NCBI GenBank assembly: GCA_037039925.1
Contig: JAXRKP010001146.1
Span: 2,501-66,500, forward strand
Source: Doris montereyensis
Taxonomy: Eukaryota; Mollusca; Gastropoda; Nudibranchia; Dorididae
DNA: 64,000 bases
Direction of reading: 5' to 3'
Translations under genes and position numbers: made by a program
The notes under the pieces: model-generated
Seen by the model: the letters and a program-made list of their open reading frames with translations, nothing else
The model's database searches: none
Told to the model about the DNA's origin: nothing
In this document: in pieces, positions 10,711 through 21,753 of the stretch
Layout of the letters: each line of letters starts with the position of its first letter
How positions within the stretch are numbered: the stretch's first letter is position 1

Positions 10711-11567
10711 TACAGTAATGACCGCCTAAATGCTCGGTGCTTGGGAAGCAGAGAAAACAGGCATTTAGGTGAAAGCAGGTCAGGGGCAACAAATTTATTT
10801 ATTTTTTTGGGGGGAGGGGGTAATCACGAGGGGGGGGGGGCAGAGGCAACAATTTGGCGATGAGGGGGGGGGGTGATCCCCAAGGGAATTCATCCAGTAT
10901 GTTGCAGAAATTCAACATTTACACAAAATGTAAATCGAGAATTATTCAGCTCTTTAGCACTGAGACGGGTGGCGCGCAGGCGGGTTGGCCATCACGAAGA
11001 CCCGAAGGTATAATGGATACAGCCAATGCAAGACAGGGGGAAATAAAACTGTCCACACCTTGTTCCTCGATCACGATGCATGCCTGGTCTATTAAAAACG
11101 CCAGGTGATTGCATGCAACTTACGACATCAAGAAAGAGCAGTGGGTGGAGTCGGAAAGACTTCAATTCCAATTGCCCAGTGAAAAACCAGTGATCCAATG
11201 GGACAAAGGCTGTGCTGTACAGTGGGTGGAGTTATGAAGAGAAGACTGGTGATCTTTCATTACATTACAATGGATAGAAAATGAAGGGTGGGTACAAAGC
11301 GTGGCACATTTGACAGGCACATAAGCCATATTAACCATGAGATTACATTATGTATGATAAAAGAAAGTGGTTTTAATCAATTACAAACTGCTTTTTAATT
11401 ATAATTTGCAGTTGCCGTTGAGACGGGGCATTTAGGCGAAAATCTTGGTTTTGAAACGGGCATTTAGAAGGCCAATTTATATAGAAAAATTTCAGTTTCA
11501 CTGAGATTGCGGGCATTTGGGCGAAATGGGCATTAAGGCGGTGGGCATTATGGCGGTCACTACTGTA
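10711..11567. mobile_element. Non-autonomous TA-flanked DNA element (pogo/Tc1-mariner-like), about 853 bp
   Basis: TIRs CAGTAATGACCGCC (10713-10726) and GGCGGTCACTACTG (11552-11565) match at 13 of 14 positions and are flanked by TA on both sides (10711-10712, 11566-11567). CAGT ends plus TA duplication are typical of the Tc1/mariner/pogo superfamily. Near the right end the word GGGCATTTAGGCG and variants recur, a subterminal repeat. No transposase is readable; short frames inside look non-coding. The element interrupts interspersed repeat E. Confidence 0.75.
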
Positions 11568-11620
11568 TAAAAGCAGAATTGTATTTTTCGCTATAGAGTG
11601 TCAGATTCGTACAAAGGTGA

Positions 11621-12276
11621 AACTGTCTAAACATTTAAGTCCACTTGACACAATTTTTCAGGAAAAGGAAAAAAATATTATGCAAACTATATGTTTATGC
11701 TTTTGGATTACAATCTCCGTCTAATAACGACTATTATTATTTGTACAGTGTAATTTTAAATTTGAAAGAAAAACACAGTTATGTGTCTAGTATTTAATCG
11801 TTAGATGCTGCACTCTGTGTGACCCCATTGCATCAGGAGGGCATTTCTTTGCATGTTGTTCATCGCTGACACGTTGACCATAGACCTGTTATTTTTTTAC
11901 AATGACTTTCGTCAATAGTCTTTAAAATGTATTAAATGGAAAAAATTAATCAGTGCTCAAAAAGGACATACAGGGTTAGAGTTGAACTTCCCTGACTTAC
12001 GAGGTTAAGAGTATCTAAGGAAAACAGATCTCTTCGCTTAAGTTTAAGTCATATGTGCGTAAAATTAGTTTCTCTGGTTCAAGACCTCCAATATTTATAG
12101 TGACACGAAAAAGCATCTGTTTGATGCTTTGAAGGACAAATTCACATCTCATACATATCGTGGACTTGCGTGTTTAGACATTCTCACAGACAATATAAAT
12201 TTTGTATTACACATGACATTCAATTTAAATTATCCCGGTTCTCTTATTTCGGCCCCCTCTCTTCAGCACAATTTCA
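11621..12276. other. Sequence upstream of PTRHD1, promoter not resolved
   Basis: AT-rich sequence before the PTRHD1 start codon. The 5' untranslated region and promoter should lie here or further upstream. No CpG-rich block or initiator stands out. The TATAAAAG at 11566-11573 belongs to the interspersed repeat and is about 700 bp away. Confidence 0.35.
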
Positions 12277-12468
12277 ATGGCAAGCAACCCAGTTGTACAG
12301 TATATTGTGGTGAGAGGCGATCTGCTGTCCAAACTAAAATGGCCAGTTGGTGCCGTCATTGCTCAAGCATGTCATGCATGTACGGCTATCACTCATCTCT
12401 ATCACGATGACCCAGTCACTCAAGAATATCTTGCAGACATAGACCACATGCACAAAATTATTCTAGAG
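12277..12468 (+). CDS. PTRHD1: PTRHD1 (peptidyl-tRNA hydrolase domain-containing 1), coding exon 1
   Basis: Encodes residues 1-64, from MASNPVVQYIVVRGDLL to DIDHMHKIILE. VQYIVVRGDL, then WPVGAVIAQACHACTA and a PVTQEYL helix, match the N-terminal half of PTRHD1, a small one-domain relative of the Pth2-type peptidyl-tRNA hydrolases; AQACHA corresponds to the family's AQxxHA motif. The in-frame ATG at 12277 places the VQY strand at the expected distance from the N-terminus. The exon ends GAG before GTAGGT, a good donor, in phase 0, and matches the phase of the exon at 19212. Hydrolase activity is known for Pth2 relatives; for PTRHD1 I infer it only. Confidence 0.9.
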
Positions 12469-12808
12469 GTAGGTGTGTTTCTTTTCTTATTCATAATAAT
12501 ACAGTTCTCAGTATTACTGTCACAGTCAGCACTCAAGTTTTCTTGTTTTTTTGTTTTTTTTGTGGGGATTTTTTATCATTATTTTGTTATAATTAACACA
12601 CACTGTTAATCTAGTTTTGAATTTAAAATGACATACGTTTAATTATGTTTTTGATTACTTCAGTGATACCACTAAGTTTAATTCCTGTTGGCAGTTTGTT
12701 CTACGGCCTTACTGTACCAGGATAAAGTGAGTTCAGTTGACAATTAATGTTTGAAGATAGGGATCATAAATATGTATGTTTTGCAGCCTGATCTGTTATT
12801 CTTGTATT

Positions 12809-12950
12809 ACGTTTAAGTTGATCTAATGGGGGATAAGAACAATTGGCCATTTGAGTTTTAAAGAAAATAGTTATTTTATTCTTGTTATAATTTAGGTATG
12901 TATTACGTTTAAGTTGATCTAATGGGGGATAAGAACAATTGGCCATTTTA
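12809..12950. repeat. Direct duplication of about 55 bp
   Basis: GTATTACGTTTAAGTTGATC followed by GGGGGATAAGAACAATTGGC occurs at 12809-12862 and again at 12899-12950. It lies in PTRHD1 intron 1, next to reverse-transcriptase remnants. Confidence 0.75.
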
Positions 12951-13079
12951 TAGGTTTTAAGTTGAAAATATGGGGGATAATTCAATTGGTATTTAGGCCA
13001 TGACAAATATTATTTTATTGTAATGACAAATATTACATTTTTGTAATCCTCCTCCAAATACTTATATTTTTGTGCAAAA

Positions 13080-13400
13080 AGTCTTAATTTGGTACCTAGT
13101 GACAGGTTTTGGAATGACCTGATCCACTCAAGAAAAGAGCCTTTAACACCACAGCCGTTCAGTTTTATCAGTTATCCATTATGGTCCAATTTGTGAAAAG
13201 CCTTTGAGAAGTCCAGGAGGATGGAATCTGTTTCACGTTTGGCTTCCTTGATTCAAAGAATTACTGAACAGTGCGGTTTTACGTTCCTTCAACGGCCTCA
13301 AATGTCTTTAGTTTTGATAACCACTATGCCAGGAGCTCTCTGTCAATGAGCAGAGTGACATTGTCATTAATGGCATCAGCCTAATGCTATCGAATCGCAC
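13080..13400 (-). mobile_element. LINE fragment, reverse-transcriptase palm region
   Basis: On the minus strand the reading DSILLDFSKAFHKLDHNG, then KLNGCGVKGSFLEWIRSF, matches the conserved palm block of non-LTR reverse transcriptases (usual form DFSKAFDKVDH). Stops and frame changes show it is dead. It lies in PTRHD1 intron 1, antisense to the gene. Confidence 0.7.
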
Positions 13401-13582
13401 ATTACATTACTCACCAAAATATCTACATGTTATTATATATGTCTCTACATCCACATAGAGAATATCTGGCGTACCGTTCATTTTGTTTTGATCTATACTA
13501 CTATTACCGCCCAAAAGATCAAAATCTTAGAGGAGTTACATTGAAGTTCATGATTCTCGAGGGACAGCTAATATACTGAAAA

Positions 13583-13670
13583 ATGGTCATTGTGGTGTAG
13601 TGGTTAAGGTGCTGCAGCTACAATTATGGGAATCAGGAGATCGGGTTTGAATCTTGAGACAAGAGGGGGT
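13583..13670 (+). mobile_element. tRNA-like SINE head fragment
   Basis: An A-box-like GGTGTAGTGGTTAAGGTGC and a B-box-like CGGGTTTGAATCTTG about 40 bp apart, followed by T-rich sequence. No body or target-site duplication is clear. Confidence 0.5.
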
Positions 13671-14029
13671 TTTTTTACTATTATTTTATTTTTATTTTTT
13701 TTACTTTGCTTTTTGTTTTTTTTTCTTATCACAACGCAGGATTTTGGTTTTCTTGGTTATTTTTGTAAAGAACTTTTAAAGCGATGATATGTTAAAATTA
13801 GAAGATCAAGTTTTCTAGGATAAGATTCAGGATGAATCTAATAATGAATTATATTTTATTTTATTCTTCAATTTGAGCACCCAGGAAAGATTAAAGAGAA
13901 TTTTAATTTAGAAAATAATTGGTTAACTTAAGCATCATCAGGCGTCCACAGCTGCTATCTATATATACATGTCGTATACTTTAACCTCGTTGTACCACCT
14001 CTCACTATACTGCCATTCTCGTTTACTGC

Positions 14030-14330
14030 CAGTTTTTCACCATTGTATGCATCTGACACTATAGAAAAACAATGAAATAGCTTTTATACGGCCATCCATC
14101 AATGATTGGGCATATTTGCATTCTCTAATAAGTATCGTAAAATACAACCCAATATACCGCCAGCATGTATCACCAACCCCTTCCTCGAAGTGATGCAAGC
14201 AGGTGCAATCTAGTTTGGCTTGGTCACAGGTCACGATGTCAAACACGCACATACACTACACACACACAAGCATTAGTGCTATGTGTGTCTCAGTGCTCTT
14301 ACACATACAGAAATGATGCTGACACTAGTG
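14030..14330 (-). mobile_element. Interspersed repeat E, right copy (inverted)
   Basis: This is the reverse-oriented relative of 10546-10710 plus 11566-11620, and it lacks the 853-bp nested element. Matching landmarks: GATGCAAGCAGGTGCAATC, TTTGGCTTGGTCACAGGTCA, CATACAGAAATGATGC and CACTATAGAAAAACAATG. About 70 bp with no counterpart separates the two matching blocks. Confidence 0.65.
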
Positions 14331-14469
14331 ATACAAGGTTTCTTCTTTATGAAAGTACTGAAGGTTTTGGAACAACATTTGCTTAGGTTAGTCTGATGAA
14401 GAGTGGCATCCGCGTGGGCATAGGCCGAGGTCATGTCATCTGAATCTGAACAGTATCTTGTAGAAACCA

Positions 14470-16620
14470 GTTATTGGCCTTATTACAACAGACAGTTTAT
14501 AGACATGACAGTTTTTCCCTGAAAATTTTTTATCGATGTTGAGTTGATGATCTGTTCATCAAGGTGATTCCAGTCAGATGGTACGGATGAAGAAAGGGTT
14601 TCTGTAGTTGTTTGTATGTGATGGTGGTATTGTGTGACAATTTGTGTTTGTAACGTAGTGCTCAATTATGTTATTCGTTATGTGGTCTTCAAATTTTCGT
14701 GGTTTGATAATGTACTTGGGACCTTTTGGGATGAGGAATTTCCCTGGAGGAATTGATGGAGTCATTCCTTTGACAATTTTGAACATGAAGGCTAGTCTGA
14801 GCTGTTTTCTTTGATCTTTGAGTTCAGGGAGGTTTTGATCCTTGAGCATTTGTGTAATGCAGCCTGGTGTTCTAGCGCTGTAATCTCCGGTGATGAAATG
14901 AACTCCCTGTCGCTGGATTCCCTCTAGTCTTTTGATGTCCTCTTCAAGGTATAGATCCCACACTGTGGTCCCATATTCCAACATAGATCTCACAAGCGAC
15001 ATATATGCATTTTGCCTGCAGTCTGCGGGACAATGTCTCAGATTTCTTCAAAGGAAGCCAATAGTGGAGCTTGCTTTTTGCCTTATCTTTGTGGTTTTTG
15101 TATATAACATGCTCAAATATTTTTGATATGACAGACGTGAGAGAAATGGGTCTTTAGTTTTCTGCTTGATGTTTGTTTCCCTTTTAGAAAATACAGGAAA
15201 CGTTTGCTTTTTACCAAGCCTTTGGGGGTAGCCCAGTGTCTATGGAGCTTTTAAATGTTAGGGCAAGTGCGGGAGCGATTTCGTTCACACATTCTTTAAG
15301 GACCTGGTTTGGGATGTTGTCAGGGTCTGGCTTTTGCTGTGTCGATATCTATTATTAGTTTTGCTACTCCCCATTTACTGATTTTGATGTTCGAAATGGT
15401 TGTTTCACTTTCAATGTTGATTGGTGGCATTGTTTTCTCTTAACCATCCGATCTGAATTCTGATTTGAACTGGTCAAGGAGCATTTAGGCTTTGGCTTGA
15501 CTCTAGCTGTGGAGAGTGCCATCGGTGTCCATAAGTGGGGAGACTCCAACATCATCACACTTTTTACTTTTAACATATCTCCAAAACGGTTTGTTTTTTT
15601 TCTTTTAAGTCCCTTGAGGATGATGTCATTTGTGAATTCATATTCTGTTTTCTCATCTCTTGTTTGGTGTTTCGTTGAAAGTCTCGGTAGACCGTCCAGT
15701 TTTTGCTGATCTTTGCTTGCCTGTATAATTTGGCTTTATGCCGTAAGAGTCGTTTTTCGGTTGTTTAGCCAGGGAAGGAGGTAACATTTTCCTTTTCTTA
15801 CCTGGAATGTAGCTTTCAATGCCTCTGGTGATTTGGGTATGGAAGAAGTTCGGAGTACTTCAGTCGTAGCGTTTTCTGTCTATTTCTTCATTACTATCGT
15901 TGACATCCTGGTAATATCATGTTCCAATGAGGTCCAATCAGCATTTCTATATTGGAAGCATATCTTGGGCACTTGTTTGAAGTAGATAGGTTGAGTCTTA
16001 ATGTTAGTGACAACAGTATCATAATCTGATTATGCTTGGAACTGATAATGAGGACTGGACTAAGGAAGCATTTGAAACAAAGACCAGATCAAGTAAATTA
16101 TCATTCCGTGTTGGTTCATTGTGAATCTGTGTCGGCCCGGTTTTGATAGTCATTTCGATTAATGAATGTTGAATTTGACAATCATGACATTCTGAAGAAA
16201 GTACGCAGTTATCTCAATCTATGTCTGGACAATTAAAATCCCCCACTAGTATTATTTGCGTATGGGATAGACTGTTGGTGTTCATCTTGTGTAGGGATTT
16301 GTTCAATGCATGGATGTCACTGCCATTTCAGTGATCACATATCAGTTTGCAATCAGTTCCGTAGTCTGTTTGTTCTAGTGAATTAAAATTGTTTTTAATT
16401 AAAACGAAAACAATCCCCCCCCTCGTGTGGGTTTGTCTTTCCTATAGGCCGTGTAATTGTTTGGAAATATTTCACGACTTTATTTGGTCATTGAGCCAAG
16501 ACTCAGTGTCGCACACAACATCAGGTCTATAAGCACAGACAATTCAGTTCTTTTGTTCGTGACGTTTGCGACAGTGAACAGTGAGAATTTTTAGGAGATG
16601 GTAGTTTGTTCTAGGGGAAA
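14470..16620 (-). mobile_element. Degraded LINE, CR1/L2-like, with the RT palm deleted
   Basis: Order on the minus strand: an endonuclease end (GDFNCPDID near 16250; PTRNDNLLDLVFVSNASL near 16090), RT fingers (PDNIPNQVLKECVNEIAPAL near 15310; the RPISLTSVISKIFEHVI block near 15130), then straight into the thumb and C-terminus (KIRQKASSTIGFL, MSLVRSMLEYGTTVWD, LEGIQRQGVHFITGDYSART). The YxDD-bearing palm expected between fingers and thumb is absent. Stops and frame changes are frequent. It lies in PTRHD1 intron 1 on the opposite strand. The assignment to the CR1/L2 side of the non-LTR elements rests on the C-terminal pattern. Confidence 0.8.
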
Positions 16621-16710
16621 TGTGAATGAGGTTGTTTTTGTTAGGGCCTTGAGTCATATTATGGTGTTTTGTTCGCCCACCGCTTGTTCCTCTTAGAATG
16701 TTTCACAGAG

Positions 16711-17369
16711 TGTTTATAAAGACTATACAATGTAAGTCTCTGTGTGATCAACGTAATGGGTTTGCTGTGTTTATAAACACTATACAATGCAAGTCTCTGT
16801 GTGATTAACGTAGTGGGTTTGCTGTGTTTATAAAGACTATGCAATGTGAAGTCTCTGTGTGATTAACGTAGTGCAGTGGGTTTGCTGTGTTTATAAAGAC
16901 TATATGCAATGATCAAAGTCTTTGCTGTGTTTATTATACAATTTGAATGTCTGTGTGGGTTTGCTGTGTTTATAAAGACTATGCAATTTAAGTCTCTGTG
17001 TGATTAACGTAGTGGGTTTGCTGTGTTTATAAAGACTATACAATTTGAGTCTGTGTGATCAATGTAGTGGGTTTGCTGTGTTTATAAAGACTATACAATT
17101 TGAATGTCTGTGTGATAAATGTAGTGGGTTTGCTGTGTTTATAAAGACTATACAATTTGAGTCTCTGTGTGATAAATGTAGTGGGTTTGCTGTGTTTATA
17201 AAGACTATACAATTTGAATGTCTGTGTGATCAATGTAGTGGGTTTCTGTGTTTATAAAGACTATACAATTGAATGTCTGTGTGATTAATGTAGTGGGTTT
17301 GCTGTGTTTATAAAGACTATACAATTTGAGTCTCTGTGTGATCAATGTAGTGGGTTTACTGTGTTTATC
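16711..17369. repeat. 57-bp tandem repeat, about 11 copies
   Basis: Unit: GTGTTTATAAAGACTATACA, then ATTTGAGTCTCTGTGTGATA, then AATGTAGTGGGTTTGCT. Early copies are shortened or rearranged (16880-16980); later copies are regular. Being a multiple of three, the unit yields spurious open frames on both strands. Confidence 0.9.
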
Positions 17370-17759
17370 ACCGAGTGCGGGAGTTGTCGTTGTATTTAGG
17401 CGACCAAAACATTGTTTCTTATCCCCGTCATACCAAGAGTTGGTGTTCTTGGTGTTAATAATACTGACCTTGTGTATTCAGAGAACACAGCTCACTAGAG
17501 CAGGGAATAGCACTGATTGAATCCAATTTAAGAACATTAAAAATTTTAATTTCCAAGATTTTGTAAAAATATAAAAAGAATATTTCAACAAGAATAACAC
17601 CGTTAGATGCACCGATCAACACCAAATAAAAGGATATAATTCAAGTAAGACTCCAATGAATATAGCGTATAAAATAGTCATATAAAATAGTCGTATAAGC
17701 AAGAGCGAGAGTGAAGCAGCCAATGCGCTAACGATTACACATATCATCGATATTTGTTT

Positions 17760-18245
17760 ACAGGCGGGACAGAAATCTCCATGATCTCCTGGTCCACAGC
17801 AGGTTACATACTCCTTCCTACACAGGTACTCGCCAGTGTGGCAGGTGACGTTGCAATACCTGCCCATTTGTTGAAGAAGTGAAATCTATATCCTTCCCCA
17901 ACTATGACCTGAAACTAACTTCAGGCTTCACCTGTGTCAGCAGAAACATCGTTTACACCATTTCTTGTAACGATGTCCTATGAAGTAGGCTACATTGGGG
18001 AAACTGGCCTTGACTTGGCTGACCGCTTTACCCAACACCTCAACGATATTAGAAACTATCACTCCAAACCTATTCCTTCCTACTTTAACTCCAGTGACCA
18101 TTGAGGCATCTTAGACATATCAGTCACTGCTGTCCGCCAGTGCTATGGTACTTGGCGCGACAGATTCCATGCGGAACAGGGCCTTATCAATTAATGTGGG
18201 ACGTGTCACCCTCATGGCCTCAACGGCAAACTACAATATCATTAA
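17760..18245 (+). mobile_element. Penelope-like element fragment, GIY-YIG endonuclease domain
   Basis: Plus-strand reading RCNTCPFVEEV, then SRNIVYTISCN, then VGYIGETGLDLADRFTQHL, PIPSYFNSSDH, DISVTAV and DRFHAEQGLIN matches the C-terminal part of Penelope-like elements: a CxxC linker followed by a GIY-YIG endonuclease domain, here Y-I-G-E-T-G. At least two stops (at SSDH* and LIN*) and a frame change near 17978 show it is inactive. It lies in PTRHD1 intron 1. Confidence 0.75.
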
Positions 18246-18273
18246 TTCATCATTACAATAGTAGTATAACCCT

Positions 18274-18277
<4 letters not shown>

Positions 18278-18310
<33 letters not shown>

Positions 18311-18331
18311 CCTCTCTCCCTCCCCCCTCCT

Positions 18332-18404
<73 letters not shown>

Positions 18405-18410
18405 TCTCTT
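18278..18410. repeat. CT microsatellite
   Basis: (CT)n broken by CCCTCC blocks. Pyrimidine-rich on the PTRHD1 sense strand, about 0.8 kb before the exon 2 acceptor. Confidence 0.9.
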
Positions 18411-18796
18411 TCCTCTTTGTCTGTCTGTCTGCTCATTAGCGGCTTTACCTCATTCCTCATTCCTCATTCCTTAATTTTTTTATTTTTGTTTCTATTTCAC
18501 TTTCTTATATTTTTTATTACATATATGCTTTGGGTTTCTATTGTTATGAGGCCTACTCCTGGAATTTATGTGATGGGTCATTACATGACTGGCCATCTTT
18601 TGGCGACATAAGTGTCACTCACGACCACTAAAGCAGTCTTGTATCATTACTGTGTGATTGAGGAACGGCGGTTGTGCCCGAACATTTTCTGTCTTTGTAC
18701 TGTCTCTGTTCTACCTATTAGGCCTTCATATTGAAATTCATATTTTCCTTTTTACTAGTTACCGGCCTACTGCAGTATTATTTATTTTATTATTAT

Positions 18797-18846
18797 TACT
18801 ACTACTGCTACTACTACTACTACTACTACTACTACTGCTACTACTG

Positions 18847-18903
<57 letters not shown>

Positions 18904-18912
18904 TTACTGCTA
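18797..18912. repeat. CTA/TAC trinucleotide repeat
   Basis: (TAC)n with scattered TGC substitutions. Poly-Leu and poly-Tyr frames are products of the repeat. Confidence 0.9.
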
Positions 18913-18950
18913 CATTGAGTTTTTATTTTTATAATATCGGATAATAAACT

Positions 18951-19058
18951 AATTATCTTTATAATTACAAATGACCTAATTATCTTTATAATTACAAATG
19001 ACCTAATTATCTTTATAATTACAAATGACCTAATTATCTTTATAATTACAAATGACCT
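18951..19058. repeat. 27-bp tandem repeat, four exact copies
   Basis: AATTATCTTTATAATTACAA plus ATGACCT, repeated four times without change, ending about 150 bp before PTRHD1 exon 2. Confidence 0.95.
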
Positions 19059-19211
19059 GTTTCTTTCTTTTTGGTAAGTTTGATTTGCTATTCTTTTGAA
19101 ATTTTCTTAACATCTGATTTTTGAGACTGTCTTTGTATTTCTTATTTTTTGTTTGTTTTGTTTTACTTTTGGCTTTTTTAAATAATTTTTATTATTTGAT
19201 CAATTATGCAG

Positions 19212-19382
19212 GCCAAGGATGAAGAGAGTCTAAGGAAACTGGCAGAAGAACTGACAACTGAGAATGTCAGTCACAAGCTTTGGGTTGAGCAGCCCGAGAA
19301 CTATCCGACCTGCTTGGCAGTGAAGCCTTACCACAAAGGAGACGTACAGAAATTTTTCAAGCCTTTTAAACTATTTAAGTAG
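19212..19382 (+). CDS. PTRHD1: PTRHD1, terminal coding exon
   Basis: After the acceptor TTATGCAG the exon reads AKDEESLRKLAEEL, then SHKLWVEQPENYPTCLAVKPY, and ends DVQKFFKPFKLFK with a TAG stop at 19380-19382. KLWVEQPENxxTCxAxxPY and the FxLFK end are typical of PTRHD1. Phase 0 joins it to the exon ending at 12468, giving a 120-residue protein against about 140 in human; the difference is at the N-terminus. No break is seen, so the gene appears intact. The intron of 6,743 bp is filled mostly with dead transposons and arrays. Confidence 0.92.
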   Translation, partial: AKDEESLRKLAEELTTENVSHKLWVEQPENYPTCLAVKPYHKGDVQKFFKPFKLFK

Positions 19383-19547
19383 GCCTATCTCATAGTATCT
19401 AGTTTGTTTTCAAATTCTTTTCTGCAAGATATTGTCAATCGTTTCTTTTATGTTAGCGCATAGCTGCCAACCAGTACAAAAAGATATTTAGTATGGGGAT
19501 ACTTTATTTGAATCCATGACTCTGTATTTACCTTGGATGAGGGTAAA

Positions 19548-20106
19548 CTGTAAAGGATGAGGGTAAACTGTAATTTTGTTTTAGGAGATCCTAAGAAAGT
19601 TAATGGCAGAGACTCAGGTAGGGAATTTTGTTTAGTTAAGAAAGTTAGCGGCAGAGACTCAGGTAGGGTAAACTGTAATTTTGTTTTAGGAATTTAAACT
19701 GTAATTTTGTTTTTTTAGGAGATCCTAAGAAAGTTAACGGCAGAGACTCAGGTAGGGTAAACTGTAATTTTGTTTTTAGGAGATCCTAAGAAAGTTAACG
19801 GCAGAGACTCAGGTAGGGTAAACTGTAATTTTATTTTAGGAGATCCTAAGAAAGTTAACGGCAGAGACTCAGGTAGGTAATTTTGTTTAGGAATCTGTTA
19901 ATAGACTTTAAACTGTTTTTGGTGAAAGTTAATGGCAGAGACTTAGGGTAAAATTTTAGGAGACCTGTTAACGGCAGAGACTCAGGTAGGGTAAACTGTA
20001 ATTTTATTTTAGGAGATCCTAAGAAAGTTAACGACAGAGACTCAGGTAGGGTAAACTGTAATTTTGTTTTAGGAGATCTAAGAAAGTTAACGGCAGAGAC
20101 TCAGGA
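19548..20106 (+). repeat. About 60-bp tandem repeat with acceptor- and donor-like sites in each unit
   Basis: Nine units, five of them intact. Each holds ATTTTGTTTTAG, then a 33-nt segment (GAGATCCTAAGAAAGTTAAC, GGCAGAGACTCAG), then GTAGGGTAAACTG. TTTTAG and CAG/GTAGG match 3' and 5' splice-site consensus on the PTRHD1 sense strand. The 33-nt segment is open and reads EILRKLTAETQ. It lies 165 bp past the PTRHD1 stop codon. Confidence 0.85.
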
Positions 20107-21536
20107 GATGCTATTTTGAGTTAGTAAAACTTCCGCCATGCTTCAGAAATGCCAGCAAATCGGCAAATATTTCACTGTTTACCTTGAGGGGCTTCACTCT
20201 AGTTAAATCATCAATGTTTTCTGGCATATCACGGGCTGTCGCGCAAGATAGACTTGTTCCATGTGGTCAGTCTGTTTTTATTTGAAGAGATTGGCAGCTA
20301 TGAGTCACATGTGCGTGTGTTTGCTTGAACTCGCCTGTATGTCAACTCCTTACAACATACTGTCTATCAGAAAGAAACATATAAATGGTGTTTAGAGGAT
20401 CTACCTTGTTTGCATCATGCTTGAATATGTCATTGATGAAACCTGTTGCATTTTAGTGAAGTCAGGCCAGCCGTTGTTGCGTTGTGAGGGGATAATTAGC
20501 ATTGTAAAATTTTGTTACATGAAAAAGTCATGCATTATGACAAAGCATGCATTTTGCCGACGTGCAATTTGGCGGAGATTATTGTTAATTGTATTATTAA
20601 ATATCTGGCAGTTTTGCTGTCTTTTTTCACTAAAGCTTAAGTGTATAAAATATTTATTGTGTTTATGGAAACTTTCAATGAAACGAAATCTTTTTGTATT
20701 TTCTTTTAAACTAAATTTAACCAATCTTCTATTTCTGTCTTATGAGCAAATTTTACTGGAGTGCCAATGGTATTGTGTTACTGAGTGATAGGTGGTATTG
20801 TTTGTGATATAATGATTTCCAAATTTCCATCAGTATCCCCTTACTTTTTTTAGATTGGTATTCCTTTTGAGTTTTAGACTACATCATGTGTTTGATAAGT
20901 TGAGTTTTTAGACTTCATCATTTGTTTGAATAGATTAGATCCCACTGAACTACATTTTCTTTCTGTGGCCCATGTTTCTCCTTCCGCCTATTTAACCTGC
21001 TGGGAAGCATAGGCTGTCAATAAACAATCTCCAATCGCTTCTTCATGTTTGCCCCGTTTTCTTCATCTGTCCATCAAGTCCTCTTTTCCTTGTAGCCCTC
21101 GATCAGCCCCTTGATCGTCTCTACCCTGTGGGTTCCATGTTCGACTCTGTCTTGTTACTGTGTGATGGTTATTTCTAAACATGACATGCCCTATTTGCTT
21201 CCAGTTTTTTTTTCATTTTAAATTTAAATCTTTTTCATGGGATAGTTGTGCAGTTCTTTCCCATAGATGGTAGACTAGTGATTAGGCCTATGCTGGCCCA
21301 TGAAATATTTTAGTGTTTTGTTTTATAACATAGACAGATCGTCTCACATCATGATCAAGGAAGTTACCATCTGCCTCTCATGAGATTCATATATGCGTAT
21401 GAGCTACATTACCATATTTTATTATTTTTAGGAACCTTACAAGAAAAAAGTGCATACCTGTAATGAAATGTATTGTAATCTCAGGTGATGATTATAAGTA
21501 ATAGATATATTGTTATCTTCCTTCTCATCTTAATCT
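20107..21536. other. Possible PTRHD1 3' flank; no other gene seen
   Basis: AT-rich unique sequence. AATAAA at 21019-21024 is one candidate polyadenylation signal, but it is 1.6 kb past the stop codon and unproven. The 123-codon open frame at 20417-20788 has AT-driven composition and no family signature. Confidence 0.35.
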
Positions 21537-21753
21537 TAATATGTTTCTGTACCTGTTTCTGTACATGTTTCTGTACATGTTTCTGTACATGTTTCTGTAC
21601 CTGTTTCTGTACATGTTTCTGTACATGTTTCTGTACCTGTTTCTGTACCTGTTTCTGTACATGTTTCTGTACCTGTTTCTGTACCTGTTTCTGTACATGT
21701 TTCTGTACCTGTTTCTGTACATGTTTCTGTACCTGTTTCTGTACCTGTTTCTG
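21537..21753. repeat. 12-bp tandem repeat CTGTTTCTGTAC
   Basis: About 18 copies alternating between CTGTTTCTGTAC and ATGTTTCTGTAC. A 12-bp unit keeps several frames open (FCTC, LFLY, ETGT repeats). These are not genes. Confidence 0.95.

Noticed and set aside
17616..17867. Minus-strand 83-codon frame, Cys-rich then hydrophobic, resembling a small membrane protein
   Set aside because: Its Cys-rich half is antisense to the CxxC/GIY-YIG coding part of the Penelope-like fragment, which explains the cysteine pattern. The rest is AT-rich intron.
20417..20788. Plus-strand 123-codon frame downstream of PTRHD1
   Set aside because: AT-driven composition, no family signature, no splice support, and inside the probable 3' flank.
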